From JALZAQ01 sp038253885 (GTDB lineage Bacteria > Gemmatimonadota > Gemmatimonadetes > Gemmatimonadales > Gemmatimonadaceae), in the NCBI GenBank assembly GCA_038253885.1, contig JBBSGP010000078.1, positions 1 to 9,695 of the forward strand: a stretch of 9,695 nucleotides of DNA, written 5' to 3'. This document shows, one piece after another, positions 7,084 through 9,695 of this stretch. The notes under the pieces were generated by a model, which was not told the DNA's origin, did no database searches, and was given only the letters and a program-made list of their open reading frames with translations. Made by a program: the position numbers and the translations under genes. Every line of letters starts with the position of its first letter. Position 1 is the stretch's first letter.

Positions 7084-7377
7084 TTACTCGATCTTGAATA
7101 CCTCGCGATGGCCGGTCTGGACCAGGTCCATGTATCCCGCGAGCGCCGTGCGGAGCGCCTCGTCGGGCGCGCGGGCTTCGAGCGCATTGAAGAAAGCGGT
7201 CATGTCCTCGACCTCGACCTCATGAACCACTGTCCAGAAGCCCGCGACCGCATCGGTCAGGACACGGATATTGCCGACGCCGAGCTTCTTGAAGTGCGGC
7301 GCGGCGGCCTGGAACTTCTTGACCAGCTCCTTCGCCTTGCCGGGGTGGGTGCGAAAGACGTTGCGAATGACGAACAT
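7084..7377 (-). CDS. Small dimeric alpha/beta-barrel (ABM/NIPSNAP-like) protein
   Basis: A 97-residue protein with the layout of the dimeric alpha/beta-barrel superfamily: beta strand MFVIRNVFRTHPG, helix KAKELVKKFQAAAPHFKKLG, strand NIRVLTD, strand FWTVVHEVEVEDM, helix TAFFNALEARA, and final strand REVFKIE. Members include antibiotic-biosynthesis monooxygenases, stress-response Dabb proteins and NIPSNAP proteins, which bind or oxidise diverse small molecules. Active-site residues vary too much to predict a substrate. The ATG at 7377 is well supported by AAGGAG 7 nt upstream. The TAA stop is 11 nt from the glnA stop, in convergent orientation. The 149 nt upstream of it hold no other gene that I can support, so it may have its own promoter or be read from the genes further right. 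Confidence 0.85.
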   Translation of the reverse strand: MFVIRNVFRTHPGKAKELVKKFQAAAPHFKKLGVGNIRVLTDAVAGFWTVVHEVEVEDMTAFFNALEARAPDEALRTALAGYMDLVQTGHREVFKIE

Positions 7378-7384
7378 GGAGTGG

Positions 7385-7390
7385 CTCCTT
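7385..7390 (-). promoter_or_regulatory. Strong Shine-Dalgarno of the alpha/beta-barrel gene
   Basis: AAGGAG on the minus strand, 7 nt before the ATG at 7377. It is the best ribosome-binding site in the window; most neighbours have weak or no recognisable site. It shows that the host's ribosomes probably use a standard anti-Shine-Dalgarno and suggests this gene is well translated. Confidence 0.75.
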
Positions 7391-7526
7391 CCGGGATAGG
7401 TATTTCACTTCACGTTTCGCAGCATATGACGCCGAGCGATGGCCTGCAAGTGAGGCAAACACCCGTGCGCGGCACGCGCCGCCGATGCCCCAGCTGCAGG
7501 AGCGGTGTCGGTGTCGATCGGACCGA

Positions 7527-8000
7527 CTAGACGAGCGGCTTCTCCGGGATCAACACGTCGATAAGTGCGGCCAACGCCGCGCCGAAGACCACGTGCGCCG
7601 CGATCAGCGACGGCTGCCGGCCCGGCCGGTCGTCTGGCGGCGCCGGCATGATCCCCGCCGCCGGGATCCACCCCGCGTAGCTTGCCGCGTAGACGGCAAG
7701 GCCGTAGCCGATGCCGCTCGCGATCGGCGGTCCATCCGATGGGCTCCGGACAGACAACAGTCCGAACAACGCCCCCGCGGCAGCGCCAAACGCGAAGTGT
7801 GCAGCGGCCGCGGCGGTTTTCTTTACTGGCTCGCTCGGCTGCGCGCCCGCGACGGCGAAACCTTTTTCGGCGACGAGCTCCGGCGGCTGCTTCCCCATGA
7901 GCCCCGCCTTCTCGGCGGCGAGCATCACGGCACTCATCGGGATCGTCGCGACCGCGCCAGCCGCGGCGCCGCCCAACGCGGCTCGCAGGTGCTCTCTCAT
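7527..8000 (-). CDS. Four-helix integral membrane protein of unknown function
   Basis: A 157-residue protein with four hydrophobic segments at about 7-30, 62-83, 93-114 and 130-151. Helices 2 and 4 share a pattern: AAHFAFGAAAGALFGLL and AAHVVFGAALAALIDVL, each with a histidine (His68, His136) followed by xxFGAA. This suggests an internal duplication of a two-helix unit. The loop between helices 1 and 2 (EKAGLMGKQPPELVAEKG) is polar. It recalls small uncharacterised inner-membrane families such as DUF1440/DUF6789, but I cannot assign one. The start at 8000 is chosen because GAGG lies 5 nt upstream and the hydrophobic domain begins directly; the frame stays open further upstream but overlaps the next gene. 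The 68-nt gap to the DUF4198-like gene fits a shared transcript. Confidence 0.82.
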   Translation of the reverse strand: MREHLRAALGGAAAGAVATIPMSAVMLAAEKAGLMGKQPPELVAEKGFAVAGAQPSEPVKKTAAAAAHFAFGAAAGALFGLLSVRSPSDGPPIASGIGYGLAVYAASYAGWIPAAGIMPAPPDDRPGRQPSLIAAHVVFGAALAALIDVLIPEKPLV

Positions 8001-8068
8001 GCCCGCCTCGAGGCTCAGGGATCGTACGGGCACGCATGCCCGAATCCACTGGCCATCGAAAGCAAGAG

Positions 8069-8923
8069 CTATTCCTGCGGTGGCCGAAGTGACGTGAGCA
8101 CCGCAAGCGTGACGGTCGTGAAGTCGCTCTCCCACGCCAGGCCGGGGCGCTCGGAGCGACGCAGGTCGGTGGCGGCGAGCAGCCAGAGCCCGGGTGTCGG
8201 CAGCGCAACGCGAGCCCGGCCCGCCGTATCCGTGGTCACGAACTTCGCCGTCGTCGCGCCAGCGGATCGCGCGCTGACAGCGAAGCCGCTGAGTGGCCGG
8301 CCACCTCGCAGCACGCGAAAGGCCAGAGTATCCCCGGCGCGCAGCGCTGTCGGGTCGTGCTCCGGTACGATCTCGAGCGCGAGTCCGAGCGGCGTCGCCC
8401 AACTCGAGTCGACACTCGGCGCTCCCACGCGCACGAACGTCATCGCGTGTTTCGAGTACGACTCGCGCCACTGCTTGGGGGCGGCGACGCTGTCCCAGGC
8501 AGCGCGCAGCGCGGGTGCGGCGTTGATCTCGTCCAGGTACTCGCTGACCTGCGCCGGGGTGAGGGCGAGCGTCTTCGGCGCGAGCTCCACGGCGAGGGTC
8601 GCGATGCCGGCGCGGGCCGGCTTCCAGATGTAGCGCAGCGCCATGGGCGCGCGTCTCGGCGCGGCCAGCCTACGCAACGATCCACCAAGCCGCACGTCCG
8701 CGCGCACGACCCGGCTCGGCACAATCGCGAAGTCGTCGGCCGGGAAGGCCATCCCGCTCGTGAGATTGAGCGTAATCGCGCGCCCGACGGGCACTCGCAG
8801 CGACGATGGCAAGAGCCAGGTGTCGTGCGCGAGCGCGGTCGTGGCCAACAGAGCGCCGAGGAGCGCCGCGCTCACGGCGAGCACGATGGCGCGGCGACTC
8901 GTGTCCCACGAGGACGGCTTCAT
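8069..8923 (-). CDS. Secreted DUF4198-like (NikM-related) protein
   Basis: A 284-residue exported protein. Residues 1-32 form a Sec signal peptide: Arg10-Arg11, a hydrophobic core (AIVLAVSAALLGALL), and an ALA cleavage site before His33. The mature protein would start HDTWLLPSSLRVPVG, the hallmark AHDxWLxP opening of DUF4198 proteins, followed by NLTSGMAFPADDF (53-65). The middle has RESYSKHAMTFVRVG (153-167), another family segment. The C-terminal Ig-like part reads RPLSGFAVSARS...TTDTAGRARVALPTPGLWLLAA (209-251). DUF4198 members are predicted periplasmic beta-sandwich proteins, related to the NikM part of nickel/cobalt transporters, often near metal uptake genes. No transporter gene is visible here. 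The ATG at 8923 is 22 nt after the type III glutamine synthetase stop, so the two are probably co-transcribed. No Shine-Dalgarno is seen. Confidence 0.85.
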   Translation of the reverse strand: MKPSSWDTSRRAIVLAVSAALLGALLATTALAHDTWLLPSSLRVPVGRAITLNLTSGMAFPADDFAIVPSRVVRADVRLGGSLRRLAAPRRAPMALRYIWKPARAGIATLAVELAPKTLALTPAQVSEYLDEINAAPALRAAWDSVAAPKQWRESYSKHAMTFVRVGAPSVDSSWATPLGLALEIVPEHDPTALRAGDTLAFRVLRGGRPLSGFAVSARSAGATTAKFVTTDTAGRARVALPTPGLWLLAATDLRRSERPGLAWESDFTTVTLAVLTSLRPPQE

Positions 8924-8945
8924 GCGACGGGCCCGGGCGGAAAGA

Positions 8946-9695
8946 TCACACCGGGAAGAGCATCTCCCGGTACTTGGGCAGCGGCCAGTACTCGTCTCCG
9001 ACGATAAGCTCCAGCGCATCGCAGCTCTCCCGCGCCTCTGCCATGCGCGCCGACGCATCGCCGGTGAGCAGCTTCGCCTGAGCTTCCGGCTCGTCGTGCA
9101 TCCCTTCGGCCTTCTCGATCACCTTGGCGAGAGCGTCGCGACGCTGCTGCGCTGTCTGGATCAGCGCTCCGAGCCGGTTCGCGGCGTCGATCTGTGGGAT
9201 CGCCGTGATTCCAGCCGTCTTCGCCTGAGCCGCCGCGCCCGCCAGCACCGAGGCGTACGCGAAGCTCGCCGGCAGCACCATCGTGTCGATGATCTGCTGT
9301 TGCGTGTGCAGCTCGATCAGCATGTCCTTGACGTAGCGCTCCAGCCGGACGTGATAGCGCGAGTCGAGCTCGGCCTCGTTGAGGATCCCGAGACCGGTGA
9401 GGAGCTTGCGCGATTGCGCGGTGATGAGCTGCTCCAGCGCCTCCGGGGAGCGACGCAGGTTCAGAAGGCCGCGCTTCTTGGCCTCCTTCACCCACTCCTC
9501 GGAGTAGTTGTTCCCCTCGAACCGCACCGGGGTCGACACGCGAAAGGCCTCCCGCACGACCTGGAGCGCGGCCTCATCCACCGACTTCGTGCTCTTGAGC
9601 GCCTTCTTCAGCGACGCCGTGATCTCCTGGAGCGCTTCGGCAACGGTGGCGTTGAGCAGCATCACCGGGAACGCGATCGACGCGGACGACCCGAC
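8946..9695 (-). CDS. glnN: Glutamine synthetase type III, C-terminal part (cut by window edge)
   Basis: The frame enters from the right edge with no stop and gives the last 249 residues, about one third of a usual GSIII (around 700-730 residues). The first visible residues, VGSSASIAFPVMLLNATVAE, match the GSSxSIAxP segment after the GSIII catalytic core. Next comes the GSIII-specific region with FEGNNYSEEWVKEAKKRGL, then long helices typical of its C-terminal extension (SRYHVRLERYVKDMLIELH, MVLPASFAYASVLAGAAAQA), ending DEYWPLPKYREMLFPV. GSIII makes glutamine from glutamate and ammonia like GlnA, but it is a distinct, larger dodecameric class. The active-site residues lie outside the window. 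A GTG at 9663-9665 and the ATG next to it could look like starts, but the matching sequence continues upstream of both, so the gene is not a short stand-alone protein. Confidence 0.9.
   Translation of the reverse strand, partial: VGSSASIAFPVMLLNATVAEALQEITASLKKALKSTKSVDEAALQVVREAFRVSTPVRFEGNNYSEEWVKEAKKRGLLNLRRSPEALEQLITAQSRKLLTGLGILNEAELDSRYHVRLERYVKDMLIELHTQQQIIDTMVLPASFAYASVLAGAAAQAKTAGITAIPQIDAANRLGALIQTAQQRRDALAKVIEKAEGMHDEPEAQAKLLTGDASARMAEARESCDALELIVGDEYWPLPKYREMLFPV

Noticed and set aside
7464..7476. Small hairpin CGTGC-GCG-GCACG downstream of the membrane-protein gene, as a possible terminator.
   Set aside because: The stem is five pairs with a three-base loop and only a short TTT on the minus strand, no better than chance in GC-rich DNA.
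6529..7530. A 333-codon plus-strand frame running from glnA across the alpha/beta-barrel gene.
   Set aside because: It is out of frame with glnA and antisense to a gene with a good Shine-Dalgarno and fold pattern; its product is low complexity.
9660..9665. GTG/ATG codons that would make the last 239 residues a separate small protein.
   Set aside because: GSIII-like sequence (GSSASIAFP) continues upstream in the same frame to the window edge, so this is an internal part of glnN.
1..9695. Search by eye for tRNA, rRNA, CRISPR arrays, transposase genes, attachment sites and long direct repeats.
   Set aside because: None was seen; the window is nearly fully coding, with no gene-free stretch above 150 nt.

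Overview
The window is a GC-rich bacterial chromosome segment densely packed with ordinary-looking genes. I see no insertion sequence, tRNA, rRNA, CRISPR array or phage gene. GC-rich codon use, a futalosine-pathway menaquinone gene, a GSI-alpha glutamine synthetase and a GSIII glutamine synthetase would fit Gemmatimonadota or a similar high-GC Gram-negative group. This placement is an inference from gene content; no marker gene fixes it.

Left part (1-5571, all minus strand). A zinc-ribbon, single-span membrane protein (4675-5571) is followed after 19 nt by mqnD of the futalosine menaquinone pathway (3810-4655). After a further 130 nt comes a very large soluble hybrid-sensor histidine kinase (1-3679) with five GAF domains, a PAS domain, HisKA and HATPase_c. 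Its last few codons lie outside the window. Near its start codon it carries a ten-base C tract (G10 on the plus strand), the longest homopolymer here.

Middle (5572-7072). A 136-nt divergent intergenic region holds a TTGACA/TAGGTT promoter candidate with a small inverted repeat over its -10 box. It precedes glnA on the plus strand, a GSI-alpha glutamine synthetase with a GTG start. On the minus side, a TAGATT box 7 nt from the ATG of the zinc-ribbon gene suggests a leaderless transcript.

Right part (7084-9695, all minus strand). The C-terminal third of a second, unrelated glutamine synthetase of type III (glnN) enters from the right edge. It is followed by a secreted DUF4198-like protein, a four-helix membrane protein of unknown function, and a small dimeric alpha/beta-barrel protein. 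The barrel gene ends 11 nt from the end of glnA, so the two glutamine synthetases are transcribed toward each other.

Taken together: nitrogen assimilation by two glutamine synthetase classes, menaquinone synthesis, and multi-input sensing. I do not see a clear new defence or mobile system. The most checkable curiosities are the C10 tract in the kinase, the paired GSI/GSIII locus, and the predicted N-terminal histidine of the mature DUF4198 protein. Very long open frames opposite the kinase and glnA are codon-bias shadows and are not annotated.
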